In this document: positions 53,010-61,859 of the stretch, one piece after another
Numbering within the stretch: the first letter of the stretch is position 1
Layout of the letters: each line of letters opens with the position of its first letter
Assembly: GCF_030068605.1 (NCBI RefSeq)
Contig: NZ_JASJOU010000002.1
Span: 558,001 to 622,000 of the forward strand
Reading direction: 5' to 3'
From: Xanthocytophaga agilis
GTDB taxonomy: Bacteria; Bacteroidota; Bacteroidia; Cytophagales; 172606-1
Length of the DNA stretch: 64,000 bases
Translations under genes and position numbers: made by a program
The notes under the pieces: model-generated
Told to the model about the DNA's origin: nothing
Database searches by the model: none
The model's input: only the letters and a program-made list of their open reading frames with translations

Positions 53010-54632
53010 ATGCAAAAATTATTTGGATATTTAAGCTATTTACTCTTATTCTTTTTGACTGTTCCTGTTCTGGCACAGCAGAAAGAAAAAATCACACTTG
53101 AATTTGCAGATAGTCTGATTGGAGCAGTAAAAAATGGACAGGAAACACGCCGTTTGATTGGTAATGTACGGTTACGTCAAGGCACTACTACAATCAATTG
53201 TGATTCGGCTTACTTATACAATTACAAAAATTTTGTAGAAGCATACGGACATGTTCGTATAGTACAAAATGATTCCATCGTCATCACAGGTAATAATGGT
53301 ACCTATGATGGTCAGACCAAGTTTGCTAAAATGCGGGAGAATGTAGTCATGAATGATGGTAAAAAAACACTGACTACCGAACAACTAGACTATGATATGC
53401 GAAGCAATCAGGCATATTATCCGGACAACGGTACAATTGTCGAGGACGATAATACCATAGTTAGCAAGCAAGGTTATTACAATACACAAACTAAAGTGTT
53501 TACTTTTGAGAAAGATGTTGTAATGACTAACCCAAAATATAAGCTAACCTCTGACAGAGTTATCTACGACAGCCATACCAAAGTAGCCTACTTTACTACT
53601 TTAACTCATATTGAAGGCAAAGATGGAACACTGGTTTCTACAGATGGAGAATATAATACGGTATCCGGCCAATCTGTTTTTCGTTCCCGCAGTTCTATTG
53701 ACTATGATACCTATATCCTAACAGGAGATCGACTCAATTATGACAAGCTGAATCAATTGGGTGTAGCGACAGGAAATGTTATTTTGTTTGCAAAAAAAGA
53801 CAGTGTCATAGTAGAGGGAGATACAGCCCGTTATTTTGGACAAGCAGGAATCTCCAAAGTATATGGAAAGGCATTAATGAAGAAGCTAATGAAGAAAGAT
53901 ACTCTATATATTACCGGAGATACACTGGTATCTATAGAAGACAAAGCTTCTAATTCCAAAAAGATATTTGCCTATTTTAATGTACGCATCTTCAAAAAAG
54001 ATCTGCAGGGTAAGTGCGATTCTCTGGTATATAATCAAACAGACTCAACTATTCAGTTTTATCATGATCCTGTGTTATGGAACGATAAAAGTCAATTGAT
54101 GGCAGATACGATGCGGATTCAGCTTGTAAACAATGCCATTGATAAGATGTATCTCAAGACAAATTCGTTTGTTATTTCGCTGGATACATTGAAAAACTAT
54201 AATCAGGTGAAAGGACGCCAGATGGTTGCTTATTTTGATACGACCAGTCAGCTATACAGAGTTACAGTCAATGGCAATGGAGAAAATGTAACCTGGGTGC
54301 TCAACGATCAAAATACCAATATACGAGGTGTAAATAAGGTAGAATGCAGCAACATGATTATCAATCTTACAGATGGAAAAGTGAAACGGGTTGCATTCTT
54401 AAATAAACCAGATGCAGTATTTATCCCTCCGCATGAGATAGTTGAACCAGACACACGATTAAGAGGATTTAAATGGAGGGAAAAAGAGAAACCTGCCAGA
54501 AAAGATGTATTGGTGCGGGAAGAGTTGCCGTTGCCTGTATCTAAAAAAAACAACAAGAAGGAACCTGTAAAGCCTAAGAAGACAATAGAGAAGGACAAAA
54601 GCACAAATAAAACAACAAGCAAAGTAAGTTAA
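53010..54632 (+). CDS. Exported OstA/LptA-like protein
   Basis: The 540-residue protein has a Sec signal peptide ending VPVLAQ. Two or three OstA-like beta-jellyroll repeats follow: RLIGNVRLRQGTTTINCDSAYLY, then ARYFGQ and GKCDSLVYNQTDSTIQFYHDP. The C-terminal 45 residues are Lys-rich and probably disordered. The OstA fold of LptA/LptD carries lipopolysaccharide across the periplasm; this larger Bacteroidota form probably takes part in LPS transport or outer-membrane assembly. It diverges from tilS. Confidence 0.88.
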   Translation: MQKLFGYLSYLLLFFLTVPVLAQQKEKITLEFADSLIGAVKNGQETRRLIGNVRLRQGTTTINCDSAYLYNYKNFVEAYGHVRIVQNDSIVITGNNGTYDGQTKFAKMRENVVMNDGKKTLTTEQLDYDMRSNQAYYPDNGTIVEDDNTIVSKQGYYNTQTKVFTFEKDVVMTNPKYKLTSDRVIYDSHTKVAYFTTLTHIEGKDGTLVSTDGEYNTVSGQSVFRSRSSIDYDTYILTGDRLNYDKLNQLGVATGNVILFAKKDSVIVEGDTARYFGQAGISKVYGKALMKKLMKKDTLYITGDTLVSIEDKASNSKKIFAYFNVRIFKKDLQGKCDSLVYNQTDSTIQFYHDPVLWNDKSQLMADTMRIQLVNNAIDKMYLKTNSFVISLDTLKNYNQVKGRQMVAYFDTTSQLYRVTVNGNGENVTWVLNDQNTNIRGVNKVECSNMIINLTDGKVKRVAFLNKPDAVFIPPHEIVEPDTRLRGFKWREKEKPARKDVLVREELPLPVSKKNNKKEPVKPKKTIEKDKSTNKTTSKVS

Positions 54633-54807
54633 GACCACCAACAGTTTGTCGCGGAAAAACAACCACTAAGACAAACAATAAAACAGTTTGTCCAAAAGTA
54701 GTAACGGATAGCCTTTTTTATTATTATATTTACCTAAAATTAATTTCTGATATTAATACCTATACTTTTATTTCATTAGATAGAAACATTCAACCTGCTA
54801 CTATAAC

Positions 54808-55227
54808 ATGAGACAACTTTTACTTATTTTTTTATCCTCATATTTTTTAACCTGTTCAGTGGGGGTTTGGGCAGTGACGCCAACAGAAATTCGGATTGAT
54901 TCACCTTCTGTAAAATATACGCATACAACATTTCAGGGAGGCATACCAGCATTCTCTAATGATAAAATCACCATTTCTGGTATATATCCCAATCCAGCAA
55001 CCACGACAGCAGCATTGGAATATGATATCACTGGAGAATTAAAGGAAGCAAAAATATTAATCAGCAATGTTTTGGGCAGTAGCATCGGAGAATATAAACT
55101 AACACGGGATGGCCATAAAATGCAGTTAGATACTTCTGAATTTGCGCCTGGTATCTACTTCTATACATTATCAGTTGATGGTAAAAGTATTTTTACCCGA
55201 AAGCTTATTATCCGACATTCATCTTAG
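54808..55227 (+). CDS. Small exported protein with T9SS type A-like sorting domain
   Basis: The 139-residue protein has a signal peptide (to about residue 23) and about 30 linker residues. The rest is almost entirely a C-terminal sorting-type domain: ISGIYPNPATTTAALEYDI, then APGIYFYTLSVDG and FTRKLIIRH. With no sizeable cargo it may be released as a short peptide or act within the envelope. It is placed between the OstA-like gene and bamD, both envelope-biogenesis genes. Confidence 0.85.
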   Translation: MRQLLLIFLSSYFLTCSVGVWAVTPTEIRIDSPSVKYTHTTFQGGIPAFSNDKITISGIYPNPATTTAALEYDITGELKEAKILISNVLGSSIGEYKLTRDGHKMQLDTSEFAPGIYFYTLSVDGKSIFTRKLIIRHSS

Positions 55228-55464
55228 ATAACTATAGCCTACACATTTGTTATTTTACTCTCATCTTCAACTATCTATATCCTATATATTATTTCTACCA
55301 GCTCTCTCTTCTTGGTATTTCGCTATGTGCAGAAAAATACGTTTTCTTACAGTTTGTGCGTTACTATATCCTGAGAACAAGAATATTCAGAACCTTAAAC
55401 AAATGAAACGCTTTACAATGAGAAGATTAAGCATCAAAACATTGTAAATTAGCCCCACAACCGT

Positions 55465-55472
55465 TATATTTG
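55465..55472 (+). promoter_or_regulatory. Bacteroidota -7 box TATATTTG of bamD
   Basis: Exact TAnnTTTG with TTG at 55442-55444, 20 bp upstream, which matches the Bacteroidota -33/-7 arrangement. Only seven bases separate it from the bamD ATG, so the transcript would be nearly leaderless. Confidence 0.65.
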
Positions 55473-55479
55473 CGCTCTT

Positions 55480-56313
55480 ATGCAAAAAAATTGGATTATC
55501 TTAGCAATTATCCTGCTTTCTCTATTTACTACCGGATGCAGTGAGTTCGAAAGATTACGTAAAAGCAATGACCTGCCAAAAAAAGTAAAAGCAGCATTTG
55601 AATATTACGATCAGAAAAGATATTACCGCGCCGATATTTTATTTGAAGAAGTATTGCCACTGATTCAGGGAGCGCCAGAAGCAGAAAAAGGCACATTTTA
55701 TCATGCTTACTGCAAATATTATCTGGGAGACTATGTTCTGAGCAAGTATCAGTTTCAGAAATTTTATGAAACTTATGCACGTAGCCAGTTTGCTGAAGAA
55801 GCGATGTATATGAGTGCAGTTTCTCTTTATGCAGACTCACCTATCTATACTTTAGACCAAACCAATACAATTGAAGCTATTGGAGCACTTCAGAATTTTA
55901 TTAATACATATCCCAATAGCAAATATGTAGAGGAAAGCACGAACCTGATTAATGAACTTCGTGTTAAACTTGAAAAGAAAGCATTTGAAGCTGCATTGTT
56001 GTACTCCAGAACAGGTAATCATAAAGCAGCCTTGGTTGCATTTAATAACTTTCAGCGTGGTTATCCCGATTCTGACTATAATGAAGAAGTAGCTTTTCGC
56101 AAAGTAGAAAGTGCTTACCTTCTGGCAGAACAAAGTATTCAAAGTAAACAAGTAGAACGTTATCAGGAAGCGATTTCATCTTATGAAAGTTTTCTGGACA
56201 GATATCCTCAAAGCAAGTTTTTGCGTCGTGCAGAAACTTACTATGAAAAAAGCCTGAATACAGTAGGAGAAGCCAATAAAAATCTCCAGACTCAAAAGGC
56301 TCAAGAACAATAA
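55480..56313 (+). CDS. bamD: Outer-membrane assembly lipoprotein BamD
   Basis: The 277-residue protein has a lipoprotein signal ending LFTTGCSEF (Cys20). TPR-type repeats follow: AAFEYYDQKRYYRADILFEE, YLGDYVLSKYQFQKFYETY, then ALQNFINTYPNSKYVEES and AISSYESFLDRYPQSKF. It is the essential lipoprotein of the BAM complex that inserts beta-barrels such as the SusC proteins. It begins a conserved Bacteroidota gene order: bamD, rpoZ, coaBC, porD, recN. Confidence 0.95.
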   Translation: MQKNWIILAIILLSLFTTGCSEFERLRKSNDLPKKVKAAFEYYDQKRYYRADILFEEVLPLIQGAPEAEKGTFYHAYCKYYLGDYVLSKYQFQKFYETYARSQFAEEAMYMSAVSLYADSPIYTLDQTNTIEAIGALQNFINTYPNSKYVEESTNLINELRVKLEKKAFEAALLYSRTGNHKAALVAFNNFQRGYPDSDYNEEVAFRKVESAYLLAEQSIQSKQVERYQEAISSYESFLDRYPQSKFLRRAETYYEKSLNTVGEANKNLQTQKAQEQ

Positions 56314-56342
56314 GTATTTTCGTCATTTAATTCTATTTAGAT

Positions 56343-56675
56343 ATGATAAAGCCCAATGTTTCAGCATCTATCTTAACTCGTGATAACGATAAGTTGGCAG
56401 AACCAACCGGAAATGTATACGAATCAGTGTCTGTAATAGCACGACGTGCTCGTGAACTTGCGATGCGCAACAAAGAAGAGTTAAATAACAAGCTGGCAGA
56501 ATTTGCTTCAACAGTTGACAATCTGGAAGAAGTTTTCGAAAACCGTGAGCAGATCGAAATTTCCCGTTATTATGAGCGTCTGCCAAAGCCTGCTTCTGTA
56601 GCGATAGATGAGTTTCTTGCAGGAAAGCTATTCCGTCGTTTTCGTGATGAAGAAGGAGATAAGACTCAAGAGTAA
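56343..56675 (+). CDS. rpoZ: RNA polymerase omega subunit, Bacteroidota type
   Basis: The 110-residue omega/Rpb6-like subunit contains VYESVSVIARRARELAMRNKEE-like core (split here as NVYESVSVIARRARELAM and RNKEELNNKLAEF), the conserved RpoZ helix contacting beta-prime. The C-terminal half (FENREQIEISRYYERLPKP) is characteristic of Bacteroidota. It lies 29 bp after bamD and is co-transcribed with it. Confidence 0.93.
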   Translation: MIKPNVSASILTRDNDKLAEPTGNVYESVSVIARRARELAMRNKEELNNKLAEFASTVDNLEEVFENREQIEISRYYERLPKPASVAIDEFLAGKLFRRFRDEEGDKTQE

Positions 56676-56697
56676 TACGATATAAGATTACATTGCT

Positions 56698-56753
56698 AAA
56701 AGGTTGAGAGACTGAAAAGTTATAAGCATACTTTTCAATTTCTCAACCTTTTG
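56698..56753 (+). terminator. Terminator between rpoZ and coaBC
   Basis: Outer stem aaaaggttgaga with tctcaacctttt, inner stem tgaaaag with cttttca, then a T-rich run. It implies partial or full separation of the bamD-rpoZ transcript from coaBC. Confidence 0.75.
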
Positions 56754-56782
56754 TTTTAGCTTGAGAGCCTAATACAAATGCT

Positions 56783-58018
56783 ATGCTTGCAGGTAAAAAA
56801 ATAATTTTAGGTATTACAGGAAGCATTTCAGCCTATAAAGCGGCTCTCCTGACCCGATTGCTTGTGAAATCCCATGCAGAAGTCAGAATCATTATGACAG
56901 ATGCTGCAACCGAGTTTATTACGCCACTTACACTAAGCACTCTCTCCAAAAATCCGGTTCTGAATAAATTTGTCAGGAATGAAAGTGGTGAATGGAACAA
57001 TCATGTAGAACTGGGTCTCTGGGCAGATTCCATGATAATAGCTCCAGCCTCAGCCAATAGCATAGCCAAATGCGCTAATGGATTTTGTGACAACCTGCTT
57101 ACTGCTACATATTTCTCAGCTAGATGTCCTGTATTTTTTGCCCCAGCTATGGATCTGGATATGTATAAACATCCTGCAACCCAAGCTAACTTACAGAAAC
57201 TAACCTCATTTGGTAATCAAATCATTCCAGCAGAAAATGGAGAGCTCGCTAGCGGATTGGTAGGAGAAGGTCGTTTGGCAGAACCTGAACATATTGTTTC
57301 TTTTCTGGAAAAATATTTTTCACAGTCTGAGATTTCTAATAAGAAATCTCTTGCAGGAAAGAAAGTGCTTATTACAGCAGGTCCAACCTATGAGCCACTT
57401 GATCCGGTGCGATTTATTGGAAATCACTCGACGGGAAAAATGGGTTTTGCCATAGCGGAACGGATGGCAGCACATGGTGCACAGGTTGAGCTGGTAACAG
57501 GTCCAACTCACCTACAATTGACAAATTCCAACATTCATATTACCAGAGTACTTAGTGCACAACAAATGTTTGAGGCATCAGCCAGGATATTCCCTCAGTC
57601 AGATATCACTGTGTTAGCGGCAGCTGTAGCAGACTATCGTCCGGCAGAAATTGCAGATCAGAAAATAAAGAAGAAGGAAGATAGCTTTACACTCAATTTA
57701 GTTAAGAATGTAGATATTGCGGCTACTCTGGGGCAACAAAAACAGCCTGGACAGATTATGGTAGGCTTTGCTCTGGAAACGGAAAACGAAGAAAGTAATG
57801 CACAGGAAAAACTAAGAAAGAAAAACCTGGATATGATTGTACTAAATAGTCTGAATGATAAAGGTGCGGGGTTTGGACACGATACAAACAAAATCAGCGT
57901 TATTCAGAAAGATGGAAATCTTCAACGCTTTGATCTGAAGTCCAAAACAGCAGCAGCAGAAGATATTACCAACCTGATTATAGATCTGCTTGTTGAAAAA
58001 GCTGCTCAGACTTCATAA
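56783..58018 (+). CDS. coaBC: Bifunctional phosphopantothenoylcysteine decarboxylase/phosphopantothenate-cysteine ligase
   Basis: The 411-residue coenzyme A biosynthesis enzyme has an N-terminal CoaC flavoprotein domain (about 1-180, IILGITGSISAYKAA, then PASANSIAKCANG and PAMDLDMYKHPAT) and a C-terminal CoaB domain (about 190-400, VLITAGPTYEPLDPVRFIGNHS, then AAVADYRP). Together they convert 4-phosphopantothenate and cysteine to 4-phosphopantetheine. It lies 11 bp before porD. Confidence 0.96.
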   Translation: MLAGKKIILGITGSISAYKAALLTRLLVKSHAEVRIIMTDAATEFITPLTLSTLSKNPVLNKFVRNESGEWNNHVELGLWADSMIIAPASANSIAKCANGFCDNLLTATYFSARCPVFFAPAMDLDMYKHPATQANLQKLTSFGNQIIPAENGELASGLVGEGRLAEPEHIVSFLEKYFSQSEISNKKSLAGKKVLITAGPTYEPLDPVRFIGNHSTGKMGFAIAERMAAHGAQVELVTGPTHLQLTNSNIHITRVLSAQQMFEASARIFPQSDITVLAAAVADYRPAEIADQKIKKKEDSFTLNLVKNVDIAATLGQQKQPGQIMVGFALETENEESNAQEKLRKKNLDMIVLNSLNDKGAGFGHDTNKISVIQKDGNLQRFDLKSKTAAAEDITNLIIDLLVEKAAQTS

Positions 58019-58029
58019 CTTCTTATCGC

Positions 58030-58971
58030 ATGATTAAAATGAGAAAATTTATTTATACATACTTCCTGGTATTAGGGTTCATAATAGTAAATCACCTTCA
58101 GGTAGTAGCCCAGGAATTACGCTGCAATGTAAAGATAAATGCAAGCAGTAACCAGATAGCATCTAATGTTGGTACCATTAATGATACGCAGATCTTTACA
58201 GAAATGCAGCGGGCAATGACTCAGTTTATGAATAATACCCGCTGGACCAATGACAATTTCAAAGATTCAGAAAAGATAAACTGTAATATTGTTATTACCA
58301 TTACAGCAATACCAGGTGTGGGCCAATACGAAGCCCAAGCAATTATTCAGTCTTCTCGCCCTGTTTATGGAACAGATTATGAATCTGTTGTAATGAGTTT
58401 TGTGGACAGAGCATTCCGATTCACCTACAATCCGGGCGAACAAATGAATTACAATGAGGCGGCCTTCACCTCCAATCTGGTATCCATGTTGTCTTTTTAT
58501 GCCAATATTATCATTGGTCTGGATTATGATACCTTTAGCAAGGTAGGCGGAACCGCTTACTTGCAAAAAGCAGCTGCAATTTCTACACTTGCCAGTCAGG
58601 AAAGTAATGATGATTCATGGAAACCAAACAGTGATACCCGAAGCCGCTACTGGCTGGGAGAAAATCTGAACAGCCCACAAATGCAGTCGTTTCGGGAAGG
58701 ATTATATACTTATTATCGTGTAGCCATTGATAACTATGCAGCGAATGGAGATCAGGCCCGAAGTCAGATACTAACATTTCTAAACAATGTAAAACAAATC
58801 AATCAGATTCGTCCCAACTCCATCTGGACAAATACATTCTTTGATACAAAATCCAATGAGTTGATCAATATATTCTCAGAAGGGAATCCTCAAGATAAAG
58901 TAAAAGCATATAACCTTCTGGTAGAACTGGATCCGACCAAGGCTGACAGATACCGAAAGCTAACCAGATAA
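58030..58971 (+). CDS. porD: T9SS protein PorD (DUF4835)
   Basis: The 313-residue exported protein has a signal peptide ending VVAQ (residue 28); an internal ATG three codons in is an alternative start. Features of DUF4835/PorD include INASSNQIASNVGTINDTQIF-like N-terminal block (here LRCNVKINASSNQIA), RWTNDNFKDSEKINCNI, the RPVYGTDYES block near 110, GLDYDTFSKVGG near 180 and a C-terminal LVELDPTKADRYRKL. PorD is needed for type IX secretion, consistent with three T9SS cargos here. It sits in the conserved coaBC-porD-recN order. Confidence 0.93.
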   Translation: MIKMRKFIYTYFLVLGFIIVNHLQVVAQELRCNVKINASSNQIASNVGTINDTQIFTEMQRAMTQFMNNTRWTNDNFKDSEKINCNIVITITAIPGVGQYEAQAIIQSSRPVYGTDYESVVMSFVDRAFRFTYNPGEQMNYNEAAFTSNLVSMLSFYANIIIGLDYDTFSKVGGTAYLQKAAAISTLASQESNDDSWKPNSDTRSRYWLGENLNSPQMQSFREGLYTYYRVAIDNYAANGDQARSQILTFLNNVKQINQIRPNSIWTNTFFDTKSNELINIFSEGNPQDKVKAYNLLVELDPTKADRYRKLTR

Positions 58972-58984
58972 TCTTCAGACGAGC

Positions 58985-59212
58985 ATGGGAAAACGACAAA
59001 AACGTATATTTCAACAGGATCTTATACATCAGTCTGCTTTACTGACAGGTAAAGAAGCCAATGTAACTCTTCACAATCAAAGTACTTTTCATGGCCATAT
59101 ACTGGAAATAACTCCCGAGAATCTGAAATTTCAGGATATGCGTCTGAAAAAACACCTTTTATATATAAAGGATATAGCAGAAGTAATCGTTGATGCAACT
59201 ACTCAATGGTAG
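58985..59212 (+). CDS. Small Sm/Hfq-like protein (candidate)
   Basis: A 75-residue protein with a basic N-terminal helix (MGKRQKRIFQQDL) followed by a compact beta-rich part: GKEANVTLHNQSTFHGHILE, then LKFQDMRLKKHLLYIKDIAEV. The order of residues resembles an LSm fold: a V-x-L-x-N strand, a bent G-x-I strand and a KH stretch before the last strand like the Y-K-H of Hfq. It lacks Hfq motifs such as NG at the exact place, so the call is by pattern only. It starts 13 bp after porD. Confidence 0.55.
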   Translation: MGKRQKRIFQQDLIHQSALLTGKEANVTLHNQSTFHGHILEITPENLKFQDMRLKKHLLYIKDIAEVIVDATTQW

Positions 59213-59243
59213 TGTACAATCTGATTTTATTTATATAGCTCAT

Positions 59244-59627
59244 ATGCTCCACTCTCTCCATCACGTTGCTATTATCTGTTCTGATTATCAGAAATCTAAA
59301 AAATTTTACACAGAGGTTCTGGGTCTAACAATTGTACAGGAAACTTATCGTATGGAACGCGATTCCTGGAAACTTGATCTGGCTGTTGGGAACCATTATC
59401 AGATCGAACTATTCTCTTTTCCCAATCCGCCTGTACGGGTTTCCCGTCCCGAAGCAAGAGGATTACGCCACCTGGCTTTTGCTGTAACAGATCTGGAAGG
59501 AAGCATCGGAAGACTCACTCAGTATGGAGTGATCACAGAGCCTATTCGTACAGATGAATTAACAGGAAAACGTTTTACCTTTTTTTCAGATCCGGATGAT
59601 TTGCCACTGGAACTATATGAACTTTGA
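59244..59627 (+). CDS. VOC-family protein, glyoxalase I-like (YaeR type)
   Basis: The start at 59244 (MLHSLHHVAIICSDY) is preferred because family members begin just before the first metal-ligand histidine; an upstream ATG at 59190 overlaps the previous gene. In the 127-residue protein, ligands are His in LHHVAI, Glu in YQIELFSF, His in LRHLAFAV and Glu in LPLELYEL, i.e. the H/E/H/E pattern of glyoxalase I-type enzymes. YaeR-type function is not defined. It lies 31 bp after the Sm-like gene. Confidence 0.9.
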   Translation: MLHSLHHVAIICSDYQKSKKFYTEVLGLTIVQETYRMERDSWKLDLAVGNHYQIELFSFPNPPVRVSRPEARGLRHLAFAVTDLEGSIGRLTQYGVITEPIRTDELTGKRFTFFSDPDDLPLELYEL

Positions 59628-59663
59628 TAAAATACCGATTGGCAGAGCCAATCGGTGGATACT

Positions 59664-59891
59664 TTACTCTCGCTTCCATTGCGTTCGCCGAAATTTCTTC
59701 CAGTTGCGCTGATACTTTGATACTTTGGCATTAGTTGCTTCGAATCCATGCGGAAAGCAGAATGAACAACCACCCATATTATCACAATTTTCTATTCTGG
59801 AAATACGAACATTAGAAAATTTAATGGGTAAGGCAATAAATCCTGTTTCATCACAGCCAAAGGCATCTTTAAACTTTTTGTTTATTTTCAT
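59664..59891 (-). CDS. Small four-cysteine protein of unknown function
   Basis: A 75-residue protein on the opposite strand to its neighbours. Four cysteines at 13, 36, 42 and 45, the last two in a GCSFCFPHG motif, suggest metal binding. The C-terminal third is basic and aromatic (KYQRNWKKFRRTQWKRE). I recall similar small proteins in Bacteroidota but do not know a function. A TACTTTTG-type box reads on the minus strand at 59967-59974, and a hairpin (attaggt/acctaat) lies in its leader near 59905-59922. Confidence 0.65.
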   Translation of the reverse strand: MKINKKFKDAFGCDETGFIALPIKFSNVRISRIENCDNMGGCSFCFPHGFEATNAKVSKYQRNWKKFRRTQWKRE

Positions 59892-60096
59892 AAAGCATCT
59901 GATTAGGTGAAAACCTAATACAGAGCACCTTTGCGAAAATTGGGTAGGTAGATCATAAACTTAAACCAAAAGTAATAGTCCGGATGTTTACAAAGATACA
60001 AAAAGCCATTACATTGCAGCATTGTGATAAAATGTGTATTTTAGTAGGTTAAAAACAAACAGCTATTGGCTTTTATTTAGATATTCTATTTCAGAA

Positions 60097-61761
60097 ATGC
60101 TGACAAATCTCTTTATAAAAAACTATGCATTAATTCGGGAATTCGAAATGCAACCCGACCCTGAACTAAGCATCATTACAGGTGAGACAGGTGCCGGAAA
60201 ATCCATTATGCTAGGGGCTATTGGCTTGCTATTAGGCAATCGTGCTGACACACGTGTACTCTATGACGAGGGAGAAAAATGTGTAATAGAAGGCACCTTT
60301 GACGTTCCTGATCACGACAGTCTGATACATATCTTTGAAGAAGAGGAACTGGATTATGATGCTACCAATATTATACGCAGAGAAATCAGTCCCAGCGGCA
60401 AATCCCGAGCATTTGTCAACGACACGCCTGTTACTCTTGAAACTCTGCGAAAAATCGGCAATCTGTTGGTAGATGTTCACTCCCAGCACGATACGCTTCA
60501 ATTAGGCTCCAATGAATATCAGTTGTATATCATTGATACGTATGCACAAAACCAGACCATTCAGAATGATTACCGACAAGCCTACCGACTCTACAAAAAA
60601 CACGAGCATAGCTATGAAGATCTGGTAGCCAATGCAGATACACTCAGAAAAGAACTGGATTACAATAAGTTCCTTCTGGATGAACTGGCAGAAGCAGATC
60701 TGACAGCAAATGAGGAACAGGAAATGTTGGAAGATCAGTTGAAAATGCTGGAGAACGCGGAAGAAATAAAAACTAAGTTGAATACTGCTATTGAGATAAT
60801 TACTAATTCTGAATATGCAGTAAATACCAATCTACGTCAGATAGGAGCCATTTTAGGCCAACTCAGTAACCTCTCCAGTAAATATACGGGATTGAAAGAA
60901 CGTGTAGAGAGTTGTCTGATTGAATTGCGCGATGTAGCTTCAGAACTGGAAACAGAAGAAGTAAATATTGAGTTTGATCCCGAACGAATCAATCAGATTC
61001 AGGAAAGGCTCTCCATGATTTATCGCCTGCAGAAGAAGCACAATGTTGAGAGTATACAGGAACTGCTTAGCATACAGGAAGTACTCGAAGCCAAAGTTGG
61101 GAAAGTACTCAATTTTGATGATGCAATAGCTGAGGCCAAAAAGCAGATGGATAAAAGCTTTGAAGCGCTCATGAAGATTGCTCAGAAGTTATCTGCTACT
61201 CGTACCAAGGTAATTTCCAGCATCGAAAAAGAACTGATGGAACTGTTAAAAGATGTAGGTATGCCTAATGCAACTGTATCTATTCAGCATGATGTTGTAA
61301 AACCAATAGCCAATGGCATTGATAGTGTAAACCTTCGTTTTTCAGCAAACAAAGGCATGAAGCCCCAGGAATTGAAAAGTGTTGCCTCAGGTGGTGAGTT
61401 TTCCCGGTTGATGTTGTGTGTTAAATATCTTCTGGCAGATAAAACATCTCTTCCAACCATCATCTTTGATGAGATTGATACAGGTATATCAGGAGAGGTA
61501 GCTATCAAAGTGGGACGTATGATTAAACGTATGGCTCAGGCAAAACACCAGGTACTGGCCATCAGCCACCTTCATCAAATTGCAGCCAAAGGAAATGTAC
61601 ACTACTTTGTATATAAAGATAACTCTGCAGAAAAGACTGTTAGTAAGATTAAGAAATTGAGCGAACAGGAACGAATCAATGAAATTGCCAAAATGATTGG
61701 AGGTGAAAACCCATCAGAAAGTGCGATCAAAAATGCCAAAGAGTTACTGGAAACAGCCTGA
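60097..61761 (+). CDS. recN: DNA repair protein RecN
   Basis: The start at 60097 (MLTNLFIKNYALIREFEM) fits the family; a longer in-frame start at 60034 adds unrelated residues. The 554-residue SMC-like ATPase has Walker A TGETGAGKSIML near residue 30, two coiled-coil arms (about 150-345), the signature SVASGGEFSRLMLC near 428 and Walker B TIIFDEIDTGISG near 451. RecN acts at double-strand breaks. It belongs to the conserved bamD-rpoZ-coaBC-porD-recN order. A Rho-independent terminator follows at 61771. Confidence 0.96.
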   Translation: MLTNLFIKNYALIREFEMQPDPELSIITGETGAGKSIMLGAIGLLLGNRADTRVLYDEGEKCVIEGTFDVPDHDSLIHIFEEEELDYDATNIIRREISPSGKSRAFVNDTPVTLETLRKIGNLLVDVHSQHDTLQLGSNEYQLYIIDTYAQNQTIQNDYRQAYRLYKKHEHSYEDLVANADTLRKELDYNKFLLDELAEADLTANEEQEMLEDQLKMLENAEEIKTKLNTAIEIITNSEYAVNTNLRQIGAILGQLSNLSSKYTGLKERVESCLIELRDVASELETEEVNIEFDPERINQIQERLSMIYRLQKKHNVESIQELLSIQEVLEAKVGKVLNFDDAIAEAKKQMDKSFEALMKIAQKLSATRTKVISSIEKELMELLKDVGMPNATVSIQHDVVKPIANGIDSVNLRFSANKGMKPQELKSVASGGEFSRLMLCVKYLLADKTSLPTIIFDEIDTGISGEVAIKVGRMIKRMAQAKHQVLAISHLHQIAAKGNVHYFVYKDNSAEKTVSKIKKLSEQERINEIAKMIGGENPSESAIKNAKELLETA

Positions 61762-61770
61762 TATATTGAC

Positions 61771-61797
61771 AAGCCATCTTTTAGAGATGGCTTTTTT
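61771..61797 (+). terminator. Rho-independent terminator after recN
   Basis: 9-bp perfect stem (61771-61779 with 61785-61793), 5-nt loop, followed by TTTT. Confidence 0.88.
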
Positions 61798-61859
61798 ATG
61801 GATTCTGTCTCTTTGGTGCATCTATGGAAGAAATATCTTAAACCTTAATTACTTCCACG

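Noticed and set aside
55247-55447. 66-codon plus-strand frame before bamD
   Set aside because: No domain, low-complexity hydrophobic start and unlikely composition; the region fits an intergenic promoter area.
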